Assembly (NCBI RefSeq): GCF_000739895.2
Contig: NZ_BBJS01000004.1
Coordinates: 1 to 64,000 of the forward strand
From: Sphingomonas paucimobilis NBRC 13935
GTDB taxonomy: Bacteria; Pseudomonadota; Alphaproteobacteria; Sphingomonadales; Sphingomonadaceae
Reading direction: 5' to 3'
Length of the DNA stretch: 64,000 nucleotides
Part shown: positions 11,165-19,809 of the stretch, piece by piece
How the letters are laid out: each line of letters begins with the position of its first letter
Numbering within the stretch: the first letter of the stretch is position 1
Translations under genes and position numbers: made by a program
Notes under the pieces: model-generated
What the model was told of the DNA's origin: nothing
Databases searched by the model: none
The model's input: the letters and a program-made list of their open reading frames with translations, nothing else

Positions 11165-11533
11165 ATGATCCAGATGCAGTCCAATCTCGACGTCGCGGAC
11201 AACAGCGGCGCGAAGCGGGTGCAGTGCATCAAGGTGCTGGGCGGCTCGAAGCGCCGTACCGCATCGGTCGGCGACATCATCGTCGTCAGCGTCAAGGAAG
11301 CGCAGCCGCGTGGCCGCGTGAAGAAGGGCGACGTTCACCGCGCGGTGATCGTGCGTACCGCCAAGGACATCCGTCGCGCCGACGGTTCGGTGATCCGTTT
11401 CGACGGTAACGCCGCCGTGCTGGTCAACAAGAACGAGGAGCCGATCGGCACCCGTATCTTTGGCCCGGTCGTGCGTGAGCTTCGCGGTAAGAAGCACATG
11501 AAGATCATCTCGCTGGCGCCGGAGGTTTTGTAA
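11165..11533 (+). CDS. rplN: 50S ribosomal protein L14
   Basis: L14 sits at the subunit interface. From the ATG at 11165 the product has 122 residues, the usual length, beginning [20 protein letters not shown] and containing [20 protein letters not shown] and the C-terminal [19 protein letters not shown]. The frame is open upstream to 11123, but that part is not L14-like. It is the first gene of the spc operon; its stop overlaps the rplX start by one base. Confidence 0.97.
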   Translation: MIQMQSNLDVADNSGAKRVQCIKVLGGSKRRTASVGDIIVVSVKEAQPRGRVKKGDVHRAVIVRTAKDIRRADGSVIRFDGNAAVLVNKNEEPIGTRIFGPVVRELRGKKHMKIISLAPEVL

Positions 11534-11850
11534 TGGCCGCTGCACGCATCAAGAAGGGTGACAAGGTCATCGTCCTGTCCGGCAAGGACAAGGGCAAGAC
11601 CGGCACCGTGTCGCTGGCGATGCCGAAGGACGGCAAGGTCGTCGTGGACGGCGTCAACATCGCCACCCGTCACCGCAAGCCGACCCAGGCGAACCCGCAG
11701 GGTGGCCTGGAGCGCACGGCCGCTCCGCTGCACATCTCGAAGGTTGCGCACGTGACCGCCGATGGCAAGCCGACCCGCGTCCGTTTCGAGACGCAGGATG
11801 GCAAGAAGGTCCGCGTGGCCGTCAAGACCGGGGAGAAGATCGATGGCTGA
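11533..11850 (+). CDS. rplX: 50S ribosomal protein L24
   Basis: L24 starts 50S assembly and later lies at the tunnel exit. The 105-residue product has the KOW motif [20 protein letters not shown] at the N terminus and [19 protein letters not shown] in the centre. It overlaps rplE by eight bases. Confidence 0.97.
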   Translation: MAAARIKKGDKVIVLSGKDKGKTGTVSLAMPKDGKVVVDGVNIATRHRKPTQANPQGGLERTAAPLHISKVAHVTADGKPTRVRFETQDGKKVRVAVKTGEKIDG

Positions 11851-12424
11851 TTACAAGCCCCGCATGAAGGCTATCTATGACGATAGCATCATCAAGGCGA
11901 TGACCGACAAGTTCGGTTACAAGAACGTCAACGAGATCCCCCGGATCGAGAAGATCGTGCTCAACATGGGCGTGGGCGAAGCGACGCAGGACAAGAAGCG
12001 CGTCGACCAGGCCGCCTCCGAGATGGAGCTGATCGCGGGTCAGAAGCCCGTCATCACCAAGGCGAAGAAGTCGATCGCGCAGTTCAAGCTGCGTGAAGGC
12101 ATGCCGATCGGTGTGAAGGTCACGCTGCGTCGCGAGCGCATGTACGAATTCCTGGACCGCTTCATCACGATCGCGCTGCCGCGCGTTCGCGACTTCCGCG
12201 GCCTGAATCCGAAGTCCTTCGACGGTCGCGGCAACTATGCCTGCGGCATCAAGGAACAGATCATCTTCCCCGAAATCAACTATGACCGCATCGACAAGGT
12301 GCGCGGCATGGATGTGATCGTGACCACCTCGGCGAAGACCGACGACGAAGCGCGCGAGCTGCTCCGTCTGTTCGGCTTCCCGTTCCCCAAGGAAGACGCT
12401 GCCGACGAGAAGAAGGCGGCGTAA
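11843..12424 (+). CDS. rplE: 50S ribosomal protein L5
   Basis: L5 binds 5S rRNA and forms intersubunit bridges. From the ATG at 11843 the product has 193 residues, beginning [19 protein letters not shown] and including [32 protein letters not shown] and the rRNA contact [20 protein letters not shown]. An upstream open stretch in the same frame lies inside rplX. The last ten residues are a lysine- and alanine-rich tail. Confidence 0.97.
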   Translation: MADYKPRMKAIYDDSIIKAMTDKFGYKNVNEIPRIEKIVLNMGVGEATQDKKRVDQAASEMELIAGQKPVITKAKKSIAQFKLREGMPIGVKVTLRRERMYEFLDRFITIALPRVRDFRGLNPKSFDGRGNYACGIKEQIIFPEINYDRIDKVRGMDVIVTTSAKTDDEARELLRLFGFPFPKEDAADEKKAA

Positions 12425-12432
12425 CCGGACTG

Positions 12433-12457
12433 CCCCCTCCCCACGCCGGGGAGGGGG
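12433..12457 (+). other. Strong hairpin in the rplE-rpsN spacer
   Basis: CCCCCTCCCC (12433-12442) pairs perfectly with GGGGAGGGGG (12448-12457). There is no T-run, and the rpsN start lies 25 bases further on, so it is unlikely to stop transcription completely. The sequence resembles the core of the repeat at 56478-56610. Confidence 0.5.
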
Positions 12458-12481
12458 TCCTTACAGAAAGAGCTTAAGTCC

Positions 12482-12787
12482 ATGGCGAAACTGAGTTCAA
12501 TCAACAAGAACGAGAAGCGTCGTCTTCTCGTCAAGAAGTATGCCGGCAAGTACGCGAAGCTGAAGGCGATCGCGAACGACCAGAGCCTCGATGAGACCGA
12601 GCGTCTGATCGCGCGCCTGAAGATGGCCGAGATCCCCCGCAACGGCAATCCGACCCGCATCCGCAACCGCTGCGAGATCACCGGTCGCCCGCGTGCGTAT
12701 TACCGCAAGTTCCGTCTCGCTCGCGTCATGCTGCGCGATCTGGCCAACAAGGGCCTGATCCCCGGCGTCACCAAGTCGAGCTGGTAA
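12482..12787 (+). CDS. rpsN: 30S ribosomal protein S14
   Basis: S14 is a 30S head protein. The 101-residue product is the long form without zinc-binding cysteines: only one Cys is present in [20 protein letters not shown]. It begins [20 protein letters not shown]. It belongs to the spc operon and precedes rpsH by 12 bases. Confidence 0.97.
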   Translation: MAKLSSINKNEKRRLLVKKYAGKYAKLKAIANDQSLDETERLIARLKMAEIPRNGNPTRIRNRCEITGRPRAYYRKFRLARVMLRDLANKGLIPGVTKSSW

Positions 12788-12799
12788 GGACCATTTGAG

Positions 12800-13195
12800 A
12801 TGGCAGTGACCGATCCCCTGGGTGACTTGCTCACCCGCATCCGCAACGGCCAGCGCGCGCGCAAGGACTCCGTCCTGACGCCTGCGTCGAAGCTGCGCGC
12901 CCGCGTGCTCGACGTGCTCCAGCGCGAAGGCTATATCCGTGGCTACAGCGAAGAGCAGATGGGCCCTGCGGCCGGCATCCGCATCGAGCTGAAGTATTTC
13001 GAAGGCCAGCCCGCGATCAAGCATGTCGCGCGCGTGTCCAAGCCCGGCCGCCGTATCTATTCGGGCGCGCAGGAGCTTCCGCGCGTTCGCAACGGCCTGG
13101 GCATCACCATCGTGTCGACGCCGCGTGGCGTTCTGTCGGACGCCGAAGCGCGCGAGCAGAATGTCGGTGGCGAAGTCCTGGCGGAGGTGTTCTGA
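12800..13195 (+). CDS. rpsH: 30S ribosomal protein S8
   Basis: S8 binds helix 21 of 16S rRNA and in E. coli represses the spc operon by binding near the rplE start. The 131-residue product starts [20 protein letters not shown] and ends with [19 protein letters not shown] and [11 protein letters not shown]. Its stop overlaps the rplF start by one base. Confidence 0.97.
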   Translation: MAVTDPLGDLLTRIRNGQRARKDSVLTPASKLRARVLDVLQREGYIRGYSEEQMGPAAGIRIELKYFEGQPAIKHVARVSKPGRRIYSGAQELPRVRNGLGITIVSTPRGVLSDAEAREQNVGGEVLAEVF

Positions 13196-13728
13196 TGAGC
13201 CGCATTGGTAAGAAGGCGGTGTCGGTTCCGGCCGGCGTCACCGCGACCATCGCCGACAAGGTGCTGAGCGTGAAGGGGCCCAAGGGCACCCTCTCCATGC
13301 CGCTCGCCGACGAGATCACCTATGACGTCCAGGCGGACGCCATCGGGGTCCAGCCCGCGAACGACACCAAGCGCGCCCGTGCCTTCTGGGGCATGCAGCG
13401 CACCATGGTGCAGAACCTCGTCACCGGCGTGACCGCAGGCTTCTCGAAGAAGCTGGTCATCACCGGCGTCGGCTACCGCGCCGCCGCGCAGGGCAAGACC
13501 CTGAAGCTGCAGCTCGGCTACAGCCACGACGTCAACATCGACGTGCCGGAAGGCATCGAGGTGAAGACGCCGGACGCCACCACCGTCGAGATCAGCGGTG
13601 CGGACAAGCAGAAGGTCGGCCAGCTGGCCGCCGAGATCCGCCGCTGGCGCAAGCCCGAGCCGTATAAGGGCAAGGGCATCAAGTACGACGGCGAGTTCAT
13701 CTTCCGCAAGGAAGGGAAGAAGAAGTAA
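13195..13728 (+). CDS. rplF: 50S ribosomal protein L6
   Basis: L6 lies near the sarcin-ricin loop. The 177-residue product begins [20 protein letters not shown] and contains [20 protein letters not shown] and the C-terminal [20 protein letters not shown], typical of L6. It overlaps rpsH and rplR by one base on each side. Confidence 0.97.
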   Translation: MSRIGKKAVSVPAGVTATIADKVLSVKGPKGTLSMPLADEITYDVQADAIGVQPANDTKRARAFWGMQRTMVQNLVTGVTAGFSKKLVITGVGYRAAAQGKTLKLQLGYSHDVNIDVPEGIEVKTPDATTVEISGADKQKVGQLAAEIRRWRKPEPYKGKGIKYDGEFIFRKEGKKK

Positions 13729-14084
13729 TGACCAAGGGTCTCTCTCTTTTCGAGAAGCGCCGTCGGCGCAACCGTACCGCGCTGCGTGCGCGTGCGGGCA
13801 CCCGTCCGCGCCTGTCGGTGCATCGCTCGGGCAAGCACATCTATGCCCAGGTGATCGACGACGAGGCGGGTCGTACCGTGGCTTCGGCCTCGACGCTGGA
13901 AAAGGACGCACGCGGCCAGTCGGGCGCGAACGTCGCAGCGGCGAGCGAAGTCGGCAAGCGCGTGGCCGAGAAGGCCAAGGCCGCCGGCGTCACGCAGGTC
14001 GTTTTCGACCGTGGCGGCTTCCTGTTCCACGGCCGCGTCAAGGCGCTGGCCGAGGCGGCACGCGAAGCGGGATTGGAGTTCTAA
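13728..14084 (+). CDS. rplR: 50S ribosomal protein L18
   Basis: L18 binds 5S rRNA together with L5. The 118-residue product starts [20 protein letters not shown] and contains [20 protein letters not shown] and the C-terminal [20 protein letters not shown], diagnostic of L18. Confidence 0.97.
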   Translation: MTKGLSLFEKRRRRNRTALRARAGTRPRLSVHRSGKHIYAQVIDDEAGRTVASASTLEKDARGQSGANVAAASEVGKRVAEKAKAAGVTQVVFDRGGFLFHGRVKALAEAAREAGLEF

Positions 14085-14085
14085 T

Positions 14086-14802
14086 ATGGCTGACGAGAAC
14101 AACGTGGCCGTTGCCGGTGCCGAAGGCGCCGCGCAGGACGCGACCCAGGGTCGCGGTCCCCGGGGCGGCCGTGGCCGTGGTCCGGGCGGCGATCGCGGCC
14201 GTGGCGGCCGTGACGGCAACCGTGGTCGTCGCGACGACCGTCGCGGTGGCGCCGAGGAGCAGGGCGAAGAGCTGATCGAAAAGCTCGTCCACATCAACCG
14301 CGTCTCGAAGACCGTGAAGGGCGGTAAGCGTTTCGGCTTCGCCGCGCTCGTCGTGGTCGGCGACGGCAAGGGACGTGCGGGCTTCGGTCATGGCAAGGCG
14401 CGCGAAGTGCCGGAAGCCATCTCGAAGGCGACGGCTGCCGCCAAGAAGGCGATGGTCCGCGTTCCGCTGAAGGACGGTCGCACGCTGCATCATGATGGCA
14501 ACGGCCATTTTGGTGCGGGCCGCGTGACGGTGCGTTCGGCTCCGCAGGGTACCGGCATCATCGCCGGTGGTCCGATGCGCGCCATCTTCGAATCGCTCGG
14601 CGTCGCCGACGTGGTGACGAAGTCGGTCGGCACGTCGAACCCGTACAACATGATCCGTGCCACCTTCGAAGCGCTGGGCGACCAGACTTCGCCGAAGGCG
14701 GTGGCGCAGCGTCGTGGCAAGAAGATCGCCGACCTGCTGGGTCGCGGTCACGGTGCCACCCAGCAGACTGCCGAGGCGGAAGCCGCGGCCGTCGTGGAGT
14801 AA
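14086..14802 (+). CDS. rpsE: 30S ribosomal protein S5 with Gly/Arg-rich N-terminal extension
   Basis: S5 contributes to decoding accuracy at the mRNA entry channel. The product has 238 residues, against about 167 in E. coli. Residues 1-60 precede the core; residues 22-55 are almost only Gly, Arg, Asp and Pro with RGG repeats such as [18 protein letters not shown]. The S5 core ([44 protein letters not shown]) is intact, and a short Ala/Glu-rich tail follows. The ATG at 14086 is one base after the rplR stop. The extension is probably disordered and RNA-binding; its role is unknown. Confidence 0.96.
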   Translation: MADENNVAVAGAEGAAQDATQGRGPRGGRGRGPGGDRGRGGRDGNRGRRDDRRGGAEEQGEELIEKLVHINRVSKTVKGGKRFGFAALVVVGDGKGRAGFGHGKAREVPEAISKATAAAKKAMVRVPLKDGRTLHHDGNGHFGAGRVTVRSAPQGTGIIAGGPMRAIFESLGVADVVTKSVGTSNPYNMIRATFEALGDQTSPKAVAQRRGKKIADLLGRGHGATQQTAEAEAAAVVE

Positions 14803-14808
14803 GCGACC

Positions 14809-14985
14809 ATGGCTACCATCAAAGTCAAGCAGACCGGTTCGCCGATCCGCCGCACCAAGGACCAGCGCGCGACCCTCGTCGGCCTGGGCCTGAACAAGAT
14901 GCACAAGGTCTCCGAGCTTCAGGACAGCCCTGAAGTCCGCGGTATGATCCGCAAGGTGCAGCACATGGTTCAGGTGGTGGACTGA
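14809..14985 (+). CDS. rpmD: 50S ribosomal protein L30
   Basis: This short gene encodes 58 residues beginning [20 protein letters not shown] and containing [20 protein letters not shown], the L30 signature, ending in VQHMVQVVD. It lies six bases after rpsE. A 247-base gap with repeats and a hairpin separates it from rplO, which is unusual since the two genes are normally adjacent. Confidence 0.96.
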   Translation: MATIKVKQTGSPIRRTKDQRATLVGLGLNKMHKVSELQDSPEVRGMIRKVQHMVQVVD

Positions 14986-15010
14986 GGCACTTCGGGATCG
15001 ATCCTGCGCT

Positions 15011-15080
15011 CCGTTCAGCCTGAGCGTAATCGAAGGCCTCGCCGCTCCGCTTGCACTTCGACTTCGCTCAGTGCGAACGG
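15011..15080. repeat. Inverted pair of CTTCGACTTCGCTCAG repeats (locus 2)
   Basis: Copy 15011-15038 has arms GCCT/AGGC but an altered core (GCGTAATCG for GCGAAGTCG). Copy 15053-15080 has arms GCACT/AGTGC and a normal core. It lies inside the spc operon, between rpmD and rplO. Confidence 0.8.
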
Positions 15081-15136
15081 AGAGAAGGATGCGGTCCCGG
15101 TCTCACATCCGTCACAATGAACAGTGACAAACACGG

Positions 15137-15166
15137 GGAAGGGGGCTATGCGGCCCCCTTCCTTTT
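15137..15166 (+). terminator. Terminator-like hairpin upstream of rplO
   Basis: GGAAGGGGGC (15137-15146) pairs perfectly with GCCCCCTTCC (15153-15162), followed by TTTT. It is 67 bases before the rplO start, so it either terminates part of the spc transcript or acts as an attenuator. No convincing promoter was seen between it and rplO. Confidence 0.6.
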
Positions 15167-15232
15167 ATCCAACGGTCGTGATTCTTCCCGAGTGACGGCC
15201 ATGCGCGAAACAAGCGAAAGCGAGTGCAAATC

Positions 15233-15763
15233 ATGAAGCTGAACGAACTTTTCGACAACCAGGGTGCCCGCAAGTCCAAGATCCGCGTCGGTCGCGGTAT
15301 CGGTTCGGGCAAGGGCAAGACCGGTGGTCGCGGCGTCAAGGGTCAGAAGAGCCGTGAGGGCGTGTCCATTGCGGGCTTCGAGGGCGGTCAGATGCCGCTC
15401 CACATGCGTCTGCCGAAGCGTGGCTTCAACAACATCTTCGCCAAGGACTATGCCGAGGTGAATCTGGGCGCGATCCAGAAGGCGGTCGACTCGGGCAAGC
15501 TGAAGACCGACGGCACGATCGACCACGCCGCGCTGAAGGCCGCTGGCCTGGCGCGTGGCGGCAAGGACGGCGTCCGTCTGCTCGGCAAGGGCGAACTGAC
15601 CACCAAGCTGTCGTTCGTCGTGCAGGGCGTGTCGGCCTCGGCGCGTGAAGCGGTCGAGAAGGCCGGTGGTTCGGTCGACGTGCCGCACGTCGTGCCCGCC
15701 GCCGAGAAGGCCGCCGCGAAGAAGGGCCAGGCCCGCGCCGCGAAGCTCGCCGCCAAGGCCTGA
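15233..15763 (+). CDS. rplO: 50S ribosomal protein L15
   Basis: L15 is a late-assembly 50S protein. From the ATG at 15233 the product has 176 residues, beginning [20 protein letters not shown] and carrying [20 protein letters not shown] and [23 protein letters not shown] nine bases upstream is in frame but less likely. The C-terminal 20 residues are Ala/Lys-rich. Confidence 0.96.
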   Translation: MKLNELFDNQGARKSKIRVGRGIGSGKGKTGGRGVKGQKSREGVSIAGFEGGQMPLHMRLPKRGFNNIFAKDYAEVNLGAIQKAVDSGKLKTDGTIDHAALKAAGLARGGKDGVRLLGKGELTTKLSFVVQGVSASAREAVEKAGGSVDVPHVVPAAEKAAAKKGQARAAKLAAKA

Positions 15764-15773
15764 ACCGGATAAG

Positions 15774-15822
15774 ATCCGCCGCTGTCCCAAGGCTCCGGCC
15801 CGAATGACAGCGGCGGATTTTG
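15774..15822 (+). terminator. Hairpin terminator between rplO and secY
   Basis: A 13-bp perfect stem (15774-15786 with 15806-15818) with a 19-base loop is followed by TTTTG. It suggests that transcription from the ribosomal genes is reduced or ended before secY. Confidence 0.65.
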
Positions 15823-15830
15823 CATCCGGG

Positions 15831-15859
15831 TTAGACAAGCGCGTCTTCGCGCCTATATG
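15831..15859 (+). promoter_or_regulatory. Likely promoter for secY-adk
   Basis: TTAGAC (15831-15836), 17 bases, then TATATG (15854-15859), 62 bases before the secY start and directly after the rplO terminator hairpin. Together they suggest that secY-adk is a separate transcription unit. Confidence 0.5.
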
Positions 15860-15920
15860 AGCGGCGGGGCGGTTCAAAACGCATCCCGCCGTTTTTCGTT
15901 TCCAGGATAACGCAACAGCT

Positions 15921-17285
15921 ATGGCATCCGCAGCCGACCAGATGGCGCAAAGCATCAGCCTGGCGAAATTCGCCAAGGCCACCGACCTCAAGAAGCGGCT
16001 GTGGTTCACGATCGGCGCGCTGATCGTCTTCCGCCTGCTCAGCTATGTTCCGCTGCCGGGCGTCGACCCGACCGCGCTGGGCCTGCTGAGCCAGAAGACC
16101 ACGGGCGGCGTGCTCGACTTCTTCAACACCTTCTCGGGCGGTTCGCTCAGCCGCATGTCGCTGATCGCGCTGGGCGTGATGCCGTACATCACGGCGTCGA
16201 TCGTCGTGCAGCTCGCGACCTCGCTGAGCCCGCAGCTCGCCGCCATCAAGAAGGAAGGCGAGAGCGGCCGCAAGAAGCTGAACCAATATACCCGCTACGG
16301 CACGGTGCTGCTGACCGCGATCCAGGGCTATTTCATCGCCGTTGGTCTCGAAACGCTGGGCGCCAGCCAGGGCATCCAGGCGGTGATCGAGCCGGGCATG
16401 ACCTTCCGCATTGCGGCGGTCATCTCGCTGATCGGCGGTACGATGTTCCTGATGTGGCTGGGCGAGCAGATCACCAGCCGGGGCATCGGCAACGGCGTGT
16501 CGCTCATCATCATGGCGGGCATCGTCGCCCATCTGCCGACCACGCTGGTCAACCTGCTCGAAGGCGGCCGCACCGGCAGCATCGATCCGGTCCGCCTGAT
16601 CGGCATCGTCGTCGCCGTCGTCATCCTCGTCCTGTTCATCTGCTTCATGGAGCGTGCCCAGCGCCGCATCCTGATCCAGTATCCCAAGCGCGCGACGCAG
16701 CGGGGCATGCAGGCCGACCGTAGCCACCTACCGCTGAAGATCAACACCGCCGGCGTGATCCCTCCGATCTTCGCTTCGTCGCTGCTGCTGATGCCGCTGA
16801 CCATCTCGCAGTTCGCGGGGCAGCGCGTGGCCGGTGAGAGCCGCTGGGGCGACTTCATCATCAGCCTCAACCAGTATCTGCAGCACGGCAGCCCGGTGTA
16901 CATGCTGCTCTATGGTGCGGGCATCATCTTCTTCTCGTTCTTCTACACGGCGGTCGTGTTCAACCCGGAAGAGACGGCGGACAATCTGAAGCGCTATGGC
17001 GGGTTCATCCCCGGCATCCGGCCGGGCAAGAACACCGAGACCTATCTCGATTACGTGCTGACCCGTATCACCGTGATTGGCGCGGCCTATCTGACCATCA
17101 TCTGTCTGCTGCCGGAATATCTGGTCTCGGCGCTCCAGATTCCTTTCTATCTGGGGGGCACCAGCTTGCTGATCGTGGTCAACGTGACGATGGACACGGT
17201 GACGCAGATTCAAAGCCACTTGCTCGCGCATCAATATGGCGATCTGATCAAGAAGGCGAAGCTGAAGGGTGGTCGCCTGCGCTGA
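15921..17285 (+). CDS. secY: Protein translocase subunit SecY
   Basis: SecY is the pore of the SecYEG inner-membrane translocon. The 454-residue product has about ten transmembrane segments, the plug region after GVDPTALGLL, the conserved GERGxxN-type loop here GEQITSRGIGNGVSLIIMAG, and the cytosolic loop FMERAQRRILIQYPKR. The C-terminal RYGGFIPGIRPGKNTETYL motif is characteristic. It precedes adk. Confidence 0.98.
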   Translation: MASAADQMAQSISLAKFAKATDLKKRLWFTIGALIVFRLLSYVPLPGVDPTALGLLSQKTTGGVLDFFNTFSGGSLSRMSLIALGVMPYITASIVVQLATSLSPQLAAIKKEGESGRKKLNQYTRYGTVLLTAIQGYFIAVGLETLGASQGIQAVIEPGMTFRIAAVISLIGGTMFLMWLGEQITSRGIGNGVSLIIMAGIVAHLPTTLVNLLEGGRTGSIDPVRLIGIVVAVVILVLFICFMERAQRRILIQYPKRATQRGMQADRSHLPLKINTAGVIPPIFASSLLLMPLTISQFAGQRVAGESRWGDFIISLNQYLQHGSPVYMLLYGAGIIFFSFFYTAVVFNPEETADNLKRYGGFIPGIRPGKNTETYLDYVLTRITVIGAAYLTIICLLPEYLVSALQIPFYLGGTSLLIVVNVTMDTVTQIQSHLLAHQYGDLIKKAKLKGGRLR

Positions 17286-17322
17286 AGCGCGGGCGAATCG
17301 CAGCCAAAGAGGGGAGATTGAC

Positions 17323-17976
17323 GTGGGCGTGAACATCATCCTGCTGGGTCCACCCGGTGCGGGTAAGGGAACCCAGGCGCAGCGGCTGGTGGCCAATCGC
17401 GGCATGGTGCAACTGTCGACGGGCGACATGCTGCGCGCGGCGGTCAAGGCGGGCACCCCTGTCGGGCTCCAGGCCAAGGCGGTGATGGATGCCGGCGAGC
17501 TGGTGTCCGACGCGATCGTCTCGGCGCTGATCGGCGAGCGGCTGGACCAGGCGGATGCCGAGGGTGGCGCGATCTTCGACGGCTATCCGCGCACCGAAGC
17601 CCAGGCCGAGGCGCTGGACCTGCTGCTGTCCGAACGTGGCAAGACGCTGGACCATGTCATCGAATTGGCCGTCGACGAGGATGCGCTGGTCGAGCGGATC
17701 ACCGGGCGCTTCACCTGCGCGTCGTGCGGTGCCGGCTATCACGACACCTTCAAGCCGACCCAGGTCGAGGGCGTGTGCGACGTTTGCGGCTCGACCGAGT
17801 TCAAGCGGCGTCCGGACGACAATGCCGAGACGGTGCGTACCCGCATGGCCGAGTATCGTGCCAAGACGGCGCCGATCCTGCCGATCTACGAAGCGCGCGG
17901 TATCGTGACCCGCGTCGATGGCATGGCCGCGATGGACGCGGTGGGGGCGGAGATCGACGCGATCCTCGATCGCTGA
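17323..17976 (+). CDS. adk: Adenylate kinase, zinc-lid type
   Basis: Adk interconverts ATP plus AMP and two ADP. The product has 217 residues from GTG 17323, which follows AGGGGAG; a second GTG at 17329 is possible. It has the P-loop LLGPPGAGKGTQ, the AMP-binding STGDMLRAAV, FDGYPRTEAQ, and a lid with four cysteines in two CxxC pairs (CASC and CDVC), predicted to bind zinc as in Bacillus Adk. The usual partners rpsM-rpsK-rpoA-rplQ do not follow; a terminator does. Confidence 0.97.
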   Translation: MGVNIILLGPPGAGKGTQAQRLVANRGMVQLSTGDMLRAAVKAGTPVGLQAKAVMDAGELVSDAIVSALIGERLDQADAEGGAIFDGYPRTEAQAEALDLLLSERGKTLDHVIELAVDEDALVERITGRFTCASCGAGYHDTFKPTQVEGVCDVCGSTEFKRRPDDNAETVRTRMAEYRAKTAPILPIYEARGIVTRVDGMAAMDAVGAEIDAILDR

Positions 17977-17997
17977 TTTTTCCGACTTTGGTTTTGG

Positions 17998-18029
17998 AAG
18001 GGGCGTTTCCGTGAGGAAACGCCCCTTTT
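17998..18029 (+). terminator. Rho-independent terminator after adk
   Basis: A 13-bp stem (17998-18010 with 18015-18027, loop GTGA) ends in TTTT. It closes the secY-adk unit 22 bases after the stop. Confidence 0.9.
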
Positions 18030-18059
18030 GTTTTGGGTTCTGTTTGGTGAGGGCCGGGC

Positions 18060-18166
18060 GTGCGCTTCGACTTCGCTCAGCGCGAACGGAGGGTGGGATG
18101 GGCGCTCGCCTCGTCTCTATTCCCCTGTATCCCGACCTCCGTTCAGCCTGAGCGAAGTCGAAGGCC
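18060..18166. repeat. Inverted pair of CTTCGACTTCGCTCAG repeats (locus 3)
   Basis: Copy 18060-18089 reads forward with arms GCGCT/AGCGC; copy 18139-18166 reads reverse with arms GCCT/AGGC. It lies between the adk terminator and xerC, at the point where the expected alpha operon is missing. Confidence 0.85.
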
Positions 18167-18206
18167 ACGGGATGACCTCCGCCACAATCCAGCCTAAGCC
18201 CATGAC

Positions 18207-19085
18207 ATGACCGTGCTGATCGCCGACTATTATCGCCATCTCACCGTGGACCTGCGGCGATCGGATCACACGGTCCGCGCCTATGTCGCCACCGCCGAGC
18301 GATTGACCGGTTTTCTTACCCGGCATTGGGGCAGCGAAGTCGATGCCGGAGCCTTGTCTCGCATCACCGCCACCGATCTGCGTGCCTATTTGGCATTCCG
18401 CCGTGGAGAAGGGCTGACCGCCGCCTCCACCGCGCGGGAATTGTCGGCGGTACGGACCTTCCTTCAGTTCGCCGGCATCGAGCCCCCGGCACTGAAAGGC
18501 CCACGCCGAAAGCGGAGCATGCCGCGTCCCCAGGCGCCGGCCGATATCATTGCGCTAGCGGAGGATGTCGCGGAGGATGCCGCCGAGCCCTGGATCGCGG
18601 CGCGCGACTGGGCGGTGCTTCTTCTTCTCTATGGCGCGGGGCTTCGCATCGGCGAGGCGCTGGCGCTGCCCGCCGCGATCCTGCCGCTGGGCGAGACGCT
18701 GCGCGTTTTGGGCAAGCGCGACAAGACCCGGATCGTGCCTTTGCTGCCCCAGGTGCGCGAGGCGATCGAGCGCTATGCCGCGCAGATGCCCTTTGCCGTG
18801 GAGGGGCGAGAGCCATTGTTTCGGGGGGCGAAGGGCGGCCCGCTGTCGCCGGCGATCATCCGCCGGTCGGTGCGCGGCGCGCGCGAGCGGCTGGGACTGG
18901 GCGCGCGTACCACGCCGCATGCGCTCCGCCACAGCTTCGCTACGCATCTGCTGGGGCGCGGCGCCGATCTGCGCCAGCTTCAGGAACTGCTCGGCCATGC
19001 GAGCCTGAGCTCGACGCAAATCTATACGGCGGTCGATGCGGCGCGGTTGCTGGACATATATCGGACCGCCCATCCGCGCGGGTGA
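18207..19085 (+). CDS. xerC: Tyrosine recombinase XerC
   Basis: XerC acts with XerD at dif to resolve chromosome dimers. The 292-residue protein has an N-terminal SAM-like core-binding domain (about 1-100) and a catalytic domain with the expected residues: R147 (GAGLRIGE), K170, H238 and R241 (TPHALRHSFATH), H264 (LLGHASLS) and Y273. Length and lack of phage context argue against an integrase. XerC rather than XerD is inferred from overall resemblance. It ends six bases before the convergent dedA gene. Confidence 0.85.
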   Translation: MTVLIADYYRHLTVDLRRSDHTVRAYVATAERLTGFLTRHWGSEVDAGALSRITATDLRAYLAFRRGEGLTAASTARELSAVRTFLQFAGIEPPALKGPRRKRSMPRPQAPADIIALAEDVAEDAAEPWIAARDWAVLLLLYGAGLRIGEALALPAAILPLGETLRVLGKRDKTRIVPLLPQVREAIERYAAQMPFAVEGREPLFRGAKGGPLSPAIIRRSVRGARERLGLGARTTPHALRHSFATHLLGRGADLRQLQELLGHASLSSTQIYTAVDAARLLDIYRTAHPRG

Positions 19086-19091
19086 GGGCGT

Positions 19092-19697
19092 TCAGCGTTC
19101 GCAGCGCGGCTTCCAGGTGACCACGCGCCAGACATAGCCGATGACGATGACCACCGTCATCACGATCGCCGCCGGCCCGATATAGCGATCGATCGCCTTG
19201 AAATTGGCGCCCAGCCACAGCCCCGCATAGGCCAGGATCGCGTTCCAGATGATGCTGCCGGCAAAGGTCCACAGTAGGAACTTGACGAGCGGCATCTTGG
19301 TGATGCCGGCGGGCAGCGAGATCATCGTGCGAAAGGCCGGCATGAAGCGGAAGACGAAGACCACCCAGCCGCCATGCCGCACGAAGAACAGGTGCAGCCG
19401 CTCGACATCGCGCCAGTCCATGGTCAGCCAGCGGCCATGTCGCTCGACAAAGGGGCGAAACCGCTCATAGCCGATATAGCGCCCGACCGCGTACCAGGCG
19501 TAATTGCCGACGGTCGTCCCGGCGGTACCCCAGAGCAGCAGCGGCACCATCGCCATGTCGCCGCGCGCCACCGCCATGCCGCCCAGCCCCATGATGACCT
19601 CGGACGGGATGGGCGGCAGGATATTCTCCAATGCCATCAGCAGGAAGATGCCGAAATAGCCGCCCCAGGCGATGAGGTTGAGGATGAACTCGGTCAT
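19092..19697 (-). CDS. DedA family membrane protein
   Basis: DedA (VTT domain) proteins are inner-membrane transporters; recent work links some to undecaprenyl-phosphate or phospholipid flipping. The 201-residue protein has about five membrane segments and the family motifs ENILPPIPSEVIMGLGG near residue 24 and RFMPAFRTMISLPAGITKM near 117. The exact substrate cannot be told from sequence. It is transcribed divergently from lepB. Confidence 0.9.
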   Translation of the reverse strand: MTEFILNLIAWGGYFGIFLLMALENILPPIPSEVIMGLGGMAVARGDMAMVPLLLWGTAGTTVGNYAWYAVGRYIGYERFRPFVERHGRWLTMDWRDVERLHLFFVRHGGWVVFVFRFMPAFRTMISLPAGITKMPLVKFLLWTFAGSIIWNAILAYAGLWLGANFKAIDRYIGPAAIVMTVVIVIGYVWRVVTWKPRCER

Positions 19698-19809
19698 GGA
19701 TGCAGGGATGTACCGATGAAGGGACGGGCGGTTCCCCTATCGCCGATGCCGCCCCGAGGAAAGGCGAAGCGGCTTGACGCCGCGGGCGGGTTGCGCGAAC
19801 CCGCTGACC

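Noticed and set aside
18207..19085. Phage or integron integrase
   Set aside because: Length, N-terminal domain and context fit XerC. No attachment site, tRNA or phage genes are next to it.
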